DNA of 64,000 nucleotides, from assembly GCF_041734735.1 (NCBI RefSeq), contig NC_134901.1, positions 17,755,302 through 17,819,301 of the forward strand. The letters run 5' to 3'. Positions 1 to 12,877 of this stretch are shown piece by piece. The notes beneath the pieces were generated by a model. That model had not been told where the DNA came from and searched no databases. It saw only the letters and a program-made list of their open reading frames with translations. Position numbers and translations under genes: made by a program. Source of the DNA: Babylonia areolata (Eukaryota; Mollusca; Gastropoda; Neogastropoda; Buccinidae). Within the stretch, counting starts at the first letter, position 1, and every line of letters starts with the position of its first letter.

Positions 1-417
1 AGGTATTGAAGAAAGAGAGAAATAACAGTTGAAAAAATGCATAATTTCAGCACAAATAGTATGTGTTGTCAATTTTATACTGACATACAGAAAATGAGCA
101 ATGGCACCATTGGAATAATAGATAGATTACATTTACATTTTTTGCTGAAAAAGGATCATTATATATATATACACACACATGCATGTCACTTTGATTTTTG
201 GAAAAGAAACTTAACTAAGCATGTTTATTCCAGTGATGGTATCTGCAACTAAAGTATTATGATGGAGAGGGGTGATTATAGAAGCATGAAGACATGTTTC
301 TTTTCTTTTGTGCTTGTACATATGTATATATACGCTTTCTTCTTTCCAGATAGATAACTTTGATTGTATGTAGACTTTCTCTGTGATAAAGAAACTTGAA
401 CATGTGTTCAGAAATGA

Positions 418-469
418 AAGCAAACCACACACACCACACAGAGCCACTCACACACACCACACAGAGCCA

Positions 470-522
<53 letters not shown>

Positions 523-611
523 ACACACACAATCACACACACACACACACACAATCACACACACACCACACAGACTCACACACACACATACACACACACA
601 CACACCACACA

Positions 612-680
<69 letters not shown>

Positions 681-825
681 ACACACACACCACACAGACT
701 CACACACACACACACACATACACACACACACACACCACACAGACTCTCTCACACACACACACGCCAACACACATATACACACCACACACCACACACACAC
801 CCTAACCTCCCACTTAAATTGTATG

Positions 826-880
<55 letters not shown>
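418..880. repeat. Compound microsatellite (CA)n-(TC)n-(CA)n-(TA)n
   Basis: About 460 bp of nearly pure dinucleotide repeat. CA tracts are interrupted in a regular way by AATC, ACCACACAG and ACTC spacers, a TC block lies near 613-645, and a TA block near 834-878. The array ends about 50 bp before the 3' splice site of the exon at 930. All long open frames here are by-products of the repeat. Confidence 0.95.
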
Positions 881-893
<13 letters not shown>

Positions 894-929
894 TCTGACA
901 CGGTTCCTGCTGTTGCATGTGACATTCAG

Positions 930-1055
930 CCCCAGTGCCCAGGCCTCGACCTGCTCCCCCCGCCAAACCCAAACCCCCCATCACCGCCCCCAAACCCAAA
1001 CCCTCCATCAAACGAGACTCCCCCCCCTCAGACGAAGACCCCAACGGCAGCTCCG
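930..1055 (+). CDS. Internal coding exon of an unrecognised gene, proline-rich segment
   Basis: The exon is preceded by a pyrimidine-containing tract ending CATTCAG and followed by GTGAGT. It enters and leaves in phase 1 and is open in only one sensible frame, giving 41 whole codons. The peptide is rich in PxP and KPKP motifs (PVPRPRPAPP, APKPKPSIKR), which resemble SH3-domain ligands, and then turns acidic (SPPSDEDPNGSS). The next exon in the same phase completes the codon as Asp. GC content is far above the surrounding intron, which supports a coding origin. The gene starts upstream of the window, so its folded domains are not visible. I do not recognise the family; a cytoskeletal or signalling adaptor tail is one possibility, by composition only. 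Confidence 0.6.
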
Positions 1056-1686
1056 GTGAGTGTTTGAGCCATGATGATGGATACCACTGTGGTCAGCCGG
1101 GAAAAAGAAGGTTGCATGGCATTCTTTTATCACAGTCCCCAGGCCTTCAGGGGTTTGGGGGGAGGGGGGGATTTTTTTTATTTATTTTTTTTTTTAAATA
1201 TGTAATTTTTGTTCCTCACCATTTTATTTGTTAGCTCTCTGGCTCCCTGTCCTAAGGATGTAGAGTGTATTATAAATACCCATTATTATTATTATTACTA
1301 TTACTATTAGATAATTATTTAAGTCCTTTGCTGATGTTGCTTCATGGCTTTTTTTTTCTAAGAGGAAAAGATTTCATGTATACCTTTTCTATGCTAGAAG
1401 TGACCAAAAAAAGATTATAAAGTAAGTAGAATTTCAAAGCCATGCAAAGATCTGCAGGAAAACCTTTAATTTTTTTTCTTCTTTTATCACTTTTCCTGAA
1501 CCGTTGGACAAGATGTAGGCAATACAGCTGAGTGCATCCAAAACAGGACAGGAAGTAACTTGACTTTTCTCACAACAAACAAAAACCATCCAGATACCTA
1601 AAGACAGCGACTTTTTTGATCAGATGGAAAGTCTCCTGTTGGATGAGGTCACCACAGCAAGAGACTCATCTTTTTGAAGACATCAT

Positions 1687-1726
<40 letters not shown>

Positions 1727-2533
1727 GATGCTTAATCATTCGGTTTTGCCCAAGTCCGGCACTGAAGATTCTGATACAGAATACAGTCCATACGAGACCA
1801 ACAGAAAGAGACAGAAGAAGAAAAATGACGCAGTGATATATTTGATATTTGTAATGCATGAGAATGGGAGTGGTCTATTCCCACAGTCTGTTGCTGCTAG
1901 TGGTGTTGAATGCTGATACCAGACAGGCTTTGTTTGTTTTTGAACCCCAAACAAAATGATGTCAACAAGTGTTACATCAGTTACATGGTGTTTTGACGAC
2001 AGTGTGGGTGAAAAATGGTTCGTATTATAGCCTTTTTTTTTATTTCTTCTCTTAAATCTTCTTTTTTTTTTTTTTGGTGCTGTATATTTTAAGCCTGTGC
2101 ATGAACTGTTCTGAAGTCCTCAAAATATCCACAACATTTTGGACTGGAATAGGGTCCAGGGGTACAGGGAAAAGAAGAGGTGAAATAAAATATATATTTG
2201 TGGATCCTTAAAAGAAATGAAAGGAAGAGCAGAACCTTGTGAACATTGCACCTTTTTTTTTTTTTTTTTTCTTTTTTTTTAGTGGACAGTAGCTGGGGTT
2301 GTAGGCAGTCCATCATAGATCCCTTCCTCCTGACTGTTTCTCTCATGTAGTACTCTTAAACTTGGCCATGCAACTTTTCTTTTCCTGTTTTTTTTGTTGT
2401 TTTTTTTGTTTTGTTTTTTTCTCTTGGTCATGAATATTTGATGTGTTGCATGTAAATATAAACAGGTTGTCAGTAAGCATAAAACAAATCTGAAATAAGA
2501 CTTTGAATTTGTTTGGAAGGTCATAAGTATATG

Positions 2534-2598
<65 letters not shown>

Positions 2599-3106
2599 GT
2601 CTACTGTTATCTGTCTGCCTGTCTTATGCCTTTATATTCACTACATACACATATGTATATTTGCTTGCTTGAGTTGATATCCTGGCATTTTTTCTTTGTC
2701 TTTTCAGAACCTGTACATTCGATCTTTTTCGATGTACAGCTTATACGCTTGTATATCCACATGTGCCATGGTACACACACAAACAAGCACATGCATGCGC
2801 GCACACACACAGACACACACACACACACGCACACACACATTTCTTAATATTGTATTGATGATATACATGTATAGATAACATGTACTTGTTGCTGTAGTTT
2901 TATGTTCATGCAGTGGAAAACAGTTTAATAACATCAAGCCTCTTCGCCAAAAAGCAGCTTCTATTTAATTACAATAACATTTTTGATAGATTTTCCAGAC
3001 CTGCCTGTGGTATTATTTCTCCTTTGTAACTGTAATGAAAAATACTCAAAGCTGCTCCAGTTCCATTTAGTGCTATCTTTATATGTACACACACACACAC
3101 ACACAC

Positions 3107-3148
<42 letters not shown>

Positions 3149-4113
3149 TATATATATATTCTTTTTTTTATCTCTGAATTTAGAGGAAATGATTGTTAAA
3201 ATCATATACAATATAGTATGTAGTTTGATATAACTGAGTAACTCTTTTTTGTTGTTTTTGTATCTTTTATTCACACACTTAGAGTCACATGCTTAACCCC
3301 ACACATATGCACATGCACACACTGTACACTACACACCCACACACCCACACACACAAATGTGCACACACATGCACATTACACACACTCCACACACTACACA
3401 TGCATGCACACTCATACTTTCAAGAGCATGCTTCATGCCACCAAGGAGCATATCAGACAAGTGGAAATTGAAACTGTTTGCTTCTGAGAAATAAAGTTAG
3501 GGCAGGCAGGTCTACATTTATTGACAACCATTTAGCCACTGGAATTGTTTGTGGGGTTGATTTTGGTGATTGTGTGGTTGGTTGGTTGGTTGGTTGGTTT
3601 TAACATTGCAGTTGGTTGGTTGGTTGGTTTTAACATTGCAGGTTCAGTTTTTAATGCAGTATTTTATGTTGAATGTGTCATTTTGAAAACTATGCATTCC
3701 TGTTCCTGCTCTCCTTTCTTTGTCATTGCTTGTGTCATTCTCATTTTGTGTCTTTACTCCCTCTCTTTCGGTTTTTGCATATTTTGTCTCTGTTTTTCTT
3801 TTTCTCCTGTTTTTGTTTGTTTTTCTTTCTGTTTCTCTTCCTGGTGCATTTCTGTTATGCATGTGTGGGTGTATGTGTGAATGTGTGTCTTCATTTTTTA
3901 CATTTATTTGCTTATTTATCACCATTGTTGTCTTATTTATTTATTTATTTATGTTTTATTATTATCATTTTATTAGTATTACTGATATTATTACTACTAC
4001 CTTTTTCTATATTATAATTATTATTTATTTATTTATGCAAGCTTATCTATTATTTATTCCCCCGTTTTTTTGTTTTTTTTTTGTTGTTTTTTTTTGTGTG
4101 TGTGGTTGTGTGT

Positions 4114-4145
<32 letters not shown>

Positions 4146-4324
4146 CCCCAAGGCCTGACTAAGCGCGTTGGGTTACGCTGCTGGTCAGGCATCTGCTTGG
4201 CAGATGTGGTGTAGCGTATATGGTTTTGTCCGAACGCAGTGACGCCTCCTTGAGCTACTGAAACTGAAACTCTCTTCCTCTTCCTTCTCTCTTTTATTTT
4301 TCTGCATTGTCTCGTCTCCTCTCT

Positions 4325-4357
<33 letters not shown>

Positions 4358-7274
4358 ACTTGCATCCATATATGTGTGTTCTTTCTCTCACCCCCCAGCT
4401 GTGTGTGTGTGGTTGTTGTTTTTTTTTATAATCTTTTTCATTCCCCTCAACCCATGACTGTGCTTTCCTCTACACTGTTGTCGCTGTTCACTTTCTGTTC
4501 TGATCCATCTTTCTCCTCAGCACCCTGATGGCCCAGCTTTCAGGGCTTTCATTTGACAGCATGGAACTGTTCCTAAATGACATAGTCTTCTGTGTGTTTC
4601 TTTTTCTCCTCCTTTCTCCTCTATGTTTCCTCTTTTGTCTTTTTTCATAACTTCAGTTTCTGGCCTTTTCTTCTGCCTCTGTTTCGAATGATAACCGAGT
4701 GCTGCAGATGCATGAGAGATGATTTTTGATTGGCTGTAAACCAGAACGCGCTTGTCTAGTTTCTGACAGCCTGGTTGGATTCTTGTTGTCGCTTTGGATC
4801 TTTCTTGTGTGTTCTGTTGCTTTAGTTGAAGTCGTCGTTCAGACTTTGTTCCTGTTTTCTTGTGTCTTTTTTTTATTTTTATGTTTCTATGCTTCTTACC
4901 CCCTGCCTCTTATGATTGCAATGCTACTAGTGGCGTGTTTTGAAGACTGGGTTTGATGCTGTACATAGCTGTGTTACTGTGCCTGATTTCTGCCCCCCTT
5001 GTGACTGGATAGCCTGTGTCTTGCGTGGTCTGACGGATGGTGTTTGTGGTTTTTCCATTCAGTTTGGTGCTGGTGTACAGTTCTCTTTCATCCCCTTGGG
5101 TGGGATGGATTCTGCTTTTGAGTTTCTTGTTTTGGGAGGATTTTCTTTTGAAGGTGTGGTTGTAAATATTCTGTAATTAATGGTGACATGATGGTTTTTT
5201 ATGGTTAAGTTTGTTTGGTGTAATTTGTACTTATTTCATTTTTCTTTTCTCACTGGTTTTGATACTCAGTTTGTTCATTTTGATTTGCTCACATATTTGT
5301 ATTCACACTTTATTCACACTGTGTAAACGGGTGGGTGTGCAGAAATTAAGATATATTTCTACTTGCGAGGAAAATGGGCATAGAAACTGAACAATTTTGA
5401 ATGTTAAACAGTAGGAAAAAAATATATTCAGACAGAATCACAACAGATAAAAAGACTGCAGTATGTTTTTAAAGATTTTTCAAGTTGAGGTCATCAGTGA
5501 TTTTGCTTTTTTTCTCTTATGAACACATCCATAATTGAAAATGATGTCGCTATAATGTTTAGTACCCAAACCCAGATAGAGTGAAGATTATTGACTGTTA
5601 TGATTGTTGACTGTGCTGCAGTAGCTGTCTGCTCTGTTCCTTCACTGTGCACTGCTTAAAACAGTGGTATCTTCTGTCAGTTTGTGGCTTGCGTCACAGT
5701 GTCTTGAACCATGGTCGTCCTGTCCGGTTCTTCTGATGGTAGTCAGCTGTCCTGTGTTTCTTTGTCATCTGTCAGGTCATGTATGATGTGGACATGAATC
5801 TTGGATAGGAAATGAAAAATGTGCCATGGTTTTCAACTGTATACTTTCTGAATTTTTTCTTTCAGTTTGCTGAGGTCATCTGTGCCCGTAAGTAGCTTGT
5901 GTTGAACAATGAGATGTGGCATCAGAACTCTTTTCTTGGAGACTGGTAACAGTTAAAAGGGGCTGTTGATTCCATCTGGTGTTGTAGGCTGGGCATGGCG
6001 AGTTGTTGGTCTGATATTGATGTCGTGATGGTTTTTGTTGTGTGGGCAAGACAGACATGTCATCTGTAGTCTGCTTTCGGTGTGTGACTGGCTTGTTGGC
6101 TCCAGCTGTCTGTTTTCCTGGGCTCACTTTTTGGACCATTTCACCAGATCTTGTCATGGCAACGGGATATGTCGGCAAACAGGTATGTTTCTTCAAGGAA
6201 AAGAGGTCAGTTGGTCAGCGTTGTTTTGTCACCCATGTTGTTGCCTCACTGAGGAGACCTTCTCCGCTGTTTTGTCTTGGTTGCTGTGTGTGTGTGGTGT
6301 GTCCTGTCTCGTCACTGCTCCTGCTGCCTGTCATCACCCTGATTCACTGACCCCTCTCCCCTTCTCTTCCTGCCACCTCTTGGCTGAAGCCTCTGACTGT
6401 GGGACAGCTGGAGATCGCAGGTCAGTATGATCTTTGGATCACCGTGGCTGCGTTCCGAATGAGTGAAACAGGTCCTTTCTGGTTTTTTTAGGCCCATCTT
6501 TTGTTTTTTTACTGTGGCCCCTCAAACAACAACAACAACAAAACACACAAAAAGAACCTGTGTGCAAAAAATCCTTAGATTTCCATCTCATTACTTTCCT
6601 GCGTATGAATAATTACTCGCTGCCCTCTTCACATCCTCCCCTCTCTCCATATCTTCTGTCCTCTCACCTCCAACCTCCAGTCATTGTGAGTGTATTACTC
6701 TGCTTTCAGGTCCAGCTGTCTACCTTTACTTGTTAGATTCTTTTCCAGAGTGGCTGAGAGATGATTGACATTATCTCCCACTTCTTGTCTGCTGGTCTTT
6801 TTATGCCCAGCCCTTTTCCCTCCTCAGCCTCCCCCCACCCCTCATCATCCACCTTCCCCTCTCGCCACTCTTCCACCCCTTTCCTCTCTGCTCTCTCTCT
6901 CTGTTTTTCAGCTCAAGCGAAGAAGCATTGATCTTTCTTTTAAGTCTTTGTTTTCCATGTTTCTCCATGTTTTTGGCGTTCTCCTATTATTATTGATGAA
7001 ATCAAGCGACAACTCCTCTCTCACTCCTCTCCTGAGTGTCTCTCTTTCCACATGTTGTCTTTTAAAAAAGAAAAGTCTTTTACCCTCCTGTCTGTGTGAA
7101 GCTAGCTCTGTTCCCCCTCCTTCCACATCTACTTTCTCTACTGTGTTTCACTGCTGTTCAACCGAATTGGGGGGAGAAAAAGAGAGAAAGAGAGAAAAAA
7201 AAAAAAAAAAAAGCGCCTTCACTGGACGTGTCCATATACATCAGATATTTTTTTTGTGCTTCCTCCTCTTGGAG
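1056..7274 (+). other. Intron of the plus-strand gene
   Basis: Non-coding DNA between the first two recognised exons. It holds poly-A (about 1690-1722), TA/TG and CA microsatellites (2538-2596, 2782-2840, 3088-3147), a short TTGG-rich tandem duplication (3577-3641), a T-rich repeat with a SINE tail (3850-4275) and pyrimidine-rich stretches. No other exon that keeps phase 1 was found. Confidence 0.5.
3850..4275 (+). repeat. T-rich repeat ending in a SINE-type 3' domain (copy 1)
   Basis: The conserved end (about 4150-4275) begins AAGGCCTGACTAAGCGCG, includes GCATCTGCTTGGCAGATGTG and finishes with CTACTGAAACTGAAACT. The T-rich, TTATT-rich stretch before it, including ACATTTATTTGCTTATTTAT, also occurs upstream of the related copy at 51815-52092, so the whole block seems to be one element. 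The conserved end is shared with the copies near 11356 and 22465. Confidence 0.7.
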
Positions 7275-7490
7275 ATTCTCCTAAACAAGGGGAGGCCACT
7301 AGCACGGCAAGTGAACCCAAGTCAGCAGAGGGTGAAATCGTCTACGATTCTTCCACTCTGCGTCTGTCGGTCAAAGACAAGATTAAGCGCCTTAGTCAGG
7401 TGAAGTTTGAGCCCCCGTCATCCTCCCTGGCGGGGCAGAAGAAGACGACGTCATTGCCGCGCGATGCCAAACTGCCGGACAGCCTGACAG
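7275..7490 (+). CDS. Coding exon of the same unrecognised gene, basic central segment
   Basis: The 3' splice site follows a T/C-rich tract (TTTTTTGTGCTTCCTCCTCTTGGAG) and the 5' site reads ACAG|GTTAGT. The exon is phase 1 in and phase 1 out with 71 whole codons, and it joins the previous exon to read GSSD-SPKQGEA. It encodes EGEIVYDSSTLRLSVKDKIK followed by RLSQVKFEPP and a Ser/Lys-rich stretch. The Lys/Arg-rich block (KDKIKRLSQVKF) may be a short helix or peptide-binding motif. QVKF resembles a PP1-docking RVxF core without the usual basic residue, which is weak evidence. The long flanking introns show no other exon that keeps the phase. No domain is recognised. Confidence 0.65.
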
Positions 7491-8438
7491 GTTAGTGAGT
7501 ACGGTGGCACTGACACGGGGAGTTGTGATGGCATCTCCAGGGGTTGTGGCTTGAATCTTGTCTGGCTAGAGGCTGCTTTGAGAAAGTGGAACTGAAAGAG
7601 GAGGAGAGCTGATGGGTTGGTTGCCCTTTTGTTGTTTGTGTCTCCTTTGCTGTACGTGTGTGTATAGTCATGCAGCTTAGACTTGAGGCATTTGGGCATC
7701 TTTGTGTGATGGGCTGTTTTGTCACAAAAGTGTACGTGTGTGTGTGTGTCTGTGTGTGTGTGGTTGGGATGAGATGGGGGCAGGGGGTGGGGGAGGGGGG
7801 GGGAGTTGAGAAACAACTGAATCAGGCATTGTTTAGTCGGCAATGAAAAGAAATTATATTGAAATGTATACTGAATTTTTTAATGTTTTATTATTATTAT
7901 TATTATTATTTTTATACAAAAATTGAAACAAAAGATTGATTTTTTTTTTATCAACTTTTGTATCATCACATATAAACCCACTTTTTTTTCTTCTTTTTTT
8001 TTTTTTTTTTAAAGAAAGAAAAGAAGCAAAGGTAGTGGGTGGTTCATATCATATGTACAACAATTATAACATAACCCTCCAGCAAAGTTCCATTTTCTGA
8101 CAGTAAGTTATGCTGCCAACAATTTCCAGTGTCATTGCTTCCCAAAGCTGGAAGTCTATTGCTGTCCCATATTTTCTTCATTAACCAATTCATTAATCTA
8201 TCCTGTCAAAAGGGAATAACGGTATACTAAAACTAACATTTTGAAGTGCTTTTTTTTTTATTATTTATTTAATTTTTGTTTATTTGTTTGTTCACAATTC
8301 CCTTGAAATGTTCACCTTTTAGTTGTATATTTGTTCGGTTTTTTGTTTTTTTACGATATTTTCTTTATTTTTAATTTTTATGCACCTGGATTTGTACCCA
8401 CTTGTTCTTTTTAGTGAACTTTTGATTGACACCAGGCA

Positions 8439-8500
<62 letters not shown>

Positions 8501-9916
8501 GTTTTTAAGCACTTCACATCATCTATTTTGTGTCACAGATAAATTATTTTCAGCACTTGCACTAACACTAAAGAACGACAATAGAAAATACATAGTGTCA
8601 CTAACACCACTTTATTAAGACTGAATTCAGGTTGCTTATAGTTTGAATTACTGCATTGTGAAAGAAACACATCATCCTACTCACTCACTCCTTAACTAGT
8701 ACGGTCCATATAAAAGGGGGGAGGGAGGGGGCACAAGAGCATCATTTAATCTGTACTATTTGTGTGCACTTTTGAAAGACTCCTGTTATTTTCACTGCTT
8801 TGATATGTGAATGCAGTAGTTCCACACAGATCACAGAAGACTCTGCTTTTAACATTGACAGGTGTTGGAAAGACAGGTCTGGTTCTTATCTGTGATTCTT
8901 TTACCTGTCATGATACATGTCAATGGATGGGGGGAAAAAATCTAGAACAGGAACAGGAATTGATTTGTCATTGCCAGGATTTTTTGTTACACTCAGGTTT
9001 GTAACCGATAGATTCTGATATATGCATGTTGGTGTTGTCTTTGGTTGAACAGGAGGATAATTAGTGTTAACATTCAGCATCAGTAGGAATATCTATACAC
9101 ACCACAGTGACAGAGAGGCAGGGGTGGGGGCCGGGGGGATGAAAGCGTATGGAAGAGACAAAGAAATTGAGACGAGAAAAATGAGGGTTTGCCCGTGAAA
9201 ATAATGCTTGCTTCTGGTTCTGTGTGTGTGTGTGCTTTTTTTTCTTTTTCTTGGCCATTATGCATTTCCACTTGCTTGTCTTTGCTCCCTCTCCTTCCAT
9301 AGATTTAGACAAAGAAGACCTTTGATTTGTGTGGTGAAAGATGTTACCATTTTATTGATTCATGCATGTCATTTGGTCATCAACCTCCTGAGCTGTTTTA
9401 GGTTTCATTATCCTTCATTGTGACTGGTTTGCCATTGAAAGGGTATAGTATCAAATTATCAGTTGTAGACAATGCCAGATCAATGTTTTTCCTGTTTGTA
9501 CTCTTTTCTTTCATTCATCACTTTTGGTATGTATATACTGTGTGTGAGAGGGGCAATATTATTATGGGTGCCCCGTTTTGAGTGTTTACCCCTGTGTAAT
9601 TTGATGACCTTGCCTTGACCTTTGTGCTGTGCTGCTTGCCCAATCAGGAACGAGCTAAGCATGGCTTGGCCCGAGGAGCGGTAAGAGTCTTTGCCCCTTG
9701 TCAGCTTGCTTCCCTCTCCACTGCCTCTTGTTTTTGTCCACTTAACCACCTCTTGTTTTATTTACCTCCCCTTTGGTTGTCATGGAGACTGATTTGAGTT
9801 TGGTTTGGTTGACCATGTTGACCATCACTGTTGAAGATGACAGAGATTTTGTTCATTTAGCCAGTTTACTTTTACATTTTATTTTCAGTTTTATATCATT
9901 ATTTTTCAGGGGATCG

Positions 9917-9952
<36 letters not shown>

Positions 9953-10486
9953 TTAATAGGGGGGGCTGGGAGGAAATCTCTATCTCTGTATCATGTTTGT
10001 TTTGTTGTTGTTGTTGTTTGGTTTAGGGATTGTTTAAAGACTGGCTGTGTTTCAATCATTCCTGTTGTAAAATTCTGTTATTTTGCTGTTTTCTTGCATT
10101 TTATTTTTTGGTTCCTCAGCTCAGCATGAGTGTGTTTTGATGTGTTGTTTGCTGTCCTGCGTGTAGTGAGCATGTCAGAAAGTTGCCCTGTCAAAACTAT
10201 TGTCACCCTGTGGAAAATTGTCACCCTGTGGAAAAATTGTCTCAGGGGCCTACAGTAATGCTGTATTTCAATCAGTCATCACTTTTTGGGAAAATGGAAA
10301 TTAAGATCTCAATTGTTAGTGTGACTATACAATAAAATTCTTACTGTGCTCTTGATTAATGTTGTTCAATCATTGTAGGTAAATTCTGTCACATCGTCCG
10401 GGTTTTGGGCTTTGTTACTTAACTGAATAATAAAAGTTAGTTGAAAAGTTGTAGAAAAAAGGGACATTTAAGTTTCCTGTTGGCGC

Positions 10487-10742
10487 CCATGTATGTGTAA
10501 TGGTATTTGATAACAGTATTCATCTTTACAATACTTGGTCAGCGGACTACAGGGTCATTAATGTACACACTTGACCGCATACATACACATGCTGAAGAGC
10601 TAGCAGGTCTTCTGTTGACATGAGGTTAAAAAAAAAAAATCTCAACCCATCACTGGCATCAGCCATCAGACACTGACAAGATTTGAACCCAAGACCTTTG
10701 GATTGAGAGTCAGATGCTTGAACCACTCAGCCTGTTGATGTT
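10487..10742 (-). mobile_element. tRNA-derived SINE, minus orientation
   Basis: On the minus strand the head reads GGCTGAGTGGTTCAAGCATC, an A-box-like segment, and is followed by a B-box-like GGGTTCAAATC, as in a tRNA. The body continues through GTCAACAGAAGACCTGCTAG to about 10490. I recall this body as part of a very common gastropod SINE whose 3' end is the separate fragment at 32755-32875; this is from memory and not verified by search. Confidence 0.7.
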
Positions 10743-11169
10743 CTATTACTAATTAGTTTCTTTTTTATGATGAATTTATCTAAATCTGTCCTTTTTTTGT
10801 TGTTGCATCTTTGTTGTTGGTTTTCCTGTGTCCGAATGATTGGTGTCTAAACATTGTGTACCGTCCATTGTGTGTGCTAAGTCCCTGAGGACCAGACAGT
10901 GAGGATGACCTGCATGTGTAGCCATGGTCCCCACCCAGCATTATTTGAGTGTGTCAGTGACTGTGATGCTGCCCTTCCTTCCAACAGTCTGAACAAAAAG
11001 TGGAAAGTGTGTTGTTTTTTTCACTGCTGAAGGCTTTTCACCTTCAGTTAGTTTCCTCCCCAAGTACTGCTGTGAGCAAGAAACGAGGAAGAAAGATTTG
11101 GCAGTGGTAATGTGGTTGAAATCGTTCAACCCTTGTCCTTTTTCCTCTGCTGTAATCCCGGTCTTACCT

Positions 11170-11475
11170 TTTCTCCCAAGCTTTACTGGAAAACTCGGCA
11201 TCTCGTCATTCGGATGAGATGGTAAACCATTGTCACACGTGCAGCACGCACTTGGCGCACTGAAAAAGAACCCATGACAACATGAGTGTTGTCCTCTGGC
11301 AAAATTCTGTGGAGGAAAACCACTTGGATTGGAAAACAAATGTATATGCATGCACTCAAGGCCTGACTAAGCACATTGGGTTATGCTGCTGTCAGGCGTC
11401 TGCCCAGCAGATGTGGTCTTGCATATATGGATTTGTCTGAATGCAGAGACACCTTCTTGAAAAACCGAAACTGTG
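11170..11475 (+). mobile_element. SINE copy with shared core and the CTGACTAAGC-type tail
   Basis: The core includes CATTCGGATGAGATGGTAAA and CTCTGGCAAAATTCTG, and the tail begins CAAGGCCTGACTAAGCAC and ends near GAAAAACCGAAACT. The layout matches the better preserved copy at 22196-22580. The tRNA-like head is not recognisable here, so this copy is 5'-truncated or diverged. Confidence 0.7.
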
Positions 11476-12842
11476 TTGTCTGTTTTTCATCCAATTCATG
11501 ACAAAGAAAAAGGTTTGCACACTGTCATAGAATTACTTTGGAATTCTTGTAACAGCCAGAAAAGAAGCAGTCAGCTGAATACAAATATGATAATTTGAAA
11601 ACTCAGTATTAACATGGTGGAAGCATATTACATTTCAGTAAGTTAGTTGTATGGGATTTTTTTTTCTTCAGCTCTATATATGACTTTTTTTTTTATGCAC
11701 CCTTGTCTCTATCCACCCTGTATGATGATGATGTGTATGTTCATAGGTTGATCTCTGAGAGGGAGAAAGCAAAAGCAAAAAGTAGCAGGTCCAGAAAAAA
11801 TGAATAGTTTTGTTGTTAACAAGTATTCTATGGCAGTTTTAAGCTTCAACCATTTACTTCCGAATATACATTTGCTAACATACAGTATATATCTGGGAGG
11901 CAGCATAGCCTGTGTTTGATTCAGACTGAACGTTTGATGTGTGCACGTTTCACACACTGTACTTGTTAATTGTTTAAAACCAGAGGCTGTCCTTATGACA
12001 TCATTGCATACGTTAGTGAACCATTTTAAGAACTAAAACTTTGGGTGCAGTTTTTGCATCAAATAACATACTTCACTGTGAGCTGTCCTGAATGCACATC
12101 TATAAACACGGTTTCTTTCATTCTGCAGTTTTAAACATCTGTTAACTATAACTCATATAAAACAAATGGGAGGTGGATGTGGAGAAAAAAATGCACTGCA
12201 TGCACATGAGAGGGAGAGTGTGTGCACACACACTGACACAGTATACATAATGGTATGTGTGGACAAACACTTAGACATACATACTTACTTATACACATGC
12301 TCACAGACATACACACCCAAATGTGGATAGATGTTAAAAGAATGAACAAACTTACAAATGCCTTTACCTGTAGACAAAACATTCCTTCACATTAATGTTT
12401 TATTTCAACTTTTTGTGTTGTTGATAGAATAAAACCGATATTCCATTGTAATGTGGCCAAGAGTTGTCTGTGTATAAAAAGCCTTGTTGTCCCCTCCCTT
12501 CACATAAACAGATCACAGCCCTTACATAGTGTATATCACAGTGTAGTGTACGTGTATCTTGATTATGATGGTGGAAGATGTAATAATGACAGTCTCATAT
12601 CAAACTAAAATGGCATGCAGCGAATGATTACCTGAACCTACTCCTAGCTTCTTCTTTTTTTTCTTTTTTTTTTTTAACGAATCCTGTGTAAAGTTGACTG
12701 AACAGGGTTTGTAAAAGACTGGTGTTAACAGTGAATTAAACCATAAAAATGTTAGTCAAGTAATACTATGTGTATGTGTTTGGTGTGCATATACTTTACA
12801 TAGGTGTGCACAAACATTTTGAAACCAGGTGTATTTCTCTCT

Positions 12843-12877
<35 letters not shown>

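Noticed and set aside
383-1067. Long open frames across the CA/TC/TA array
   Set aside because: Dinucleotide repeats have no stops in several frames; the His-Thr and Val-Cys proteins are artefacts.
5866-5887. 22-base micro-exon candidate between TTTCTTTCAG and GTAAGT
   Set aside because: Its length breaks the phase between the flanking exons, and in phase 1 it contains a TGA.
6146-6181. Exon-like segment ATCTTGTCATGGCAACGG ending CAG|GTATGT
   Set aside because: It does not fit the phase of the plus-strand gene either alone or with the 5866 micro-exon.
9648-9680. 33-base segment with good acceptor and GTAAGA donor, open as ERAKHGLARGA
   Set aside because: The neighbouring exons leave and enter in phase 1. 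Inserted there it reads into a TAA after three codons, so it is not part of the main transcript; a poison exon cannot be excluded.
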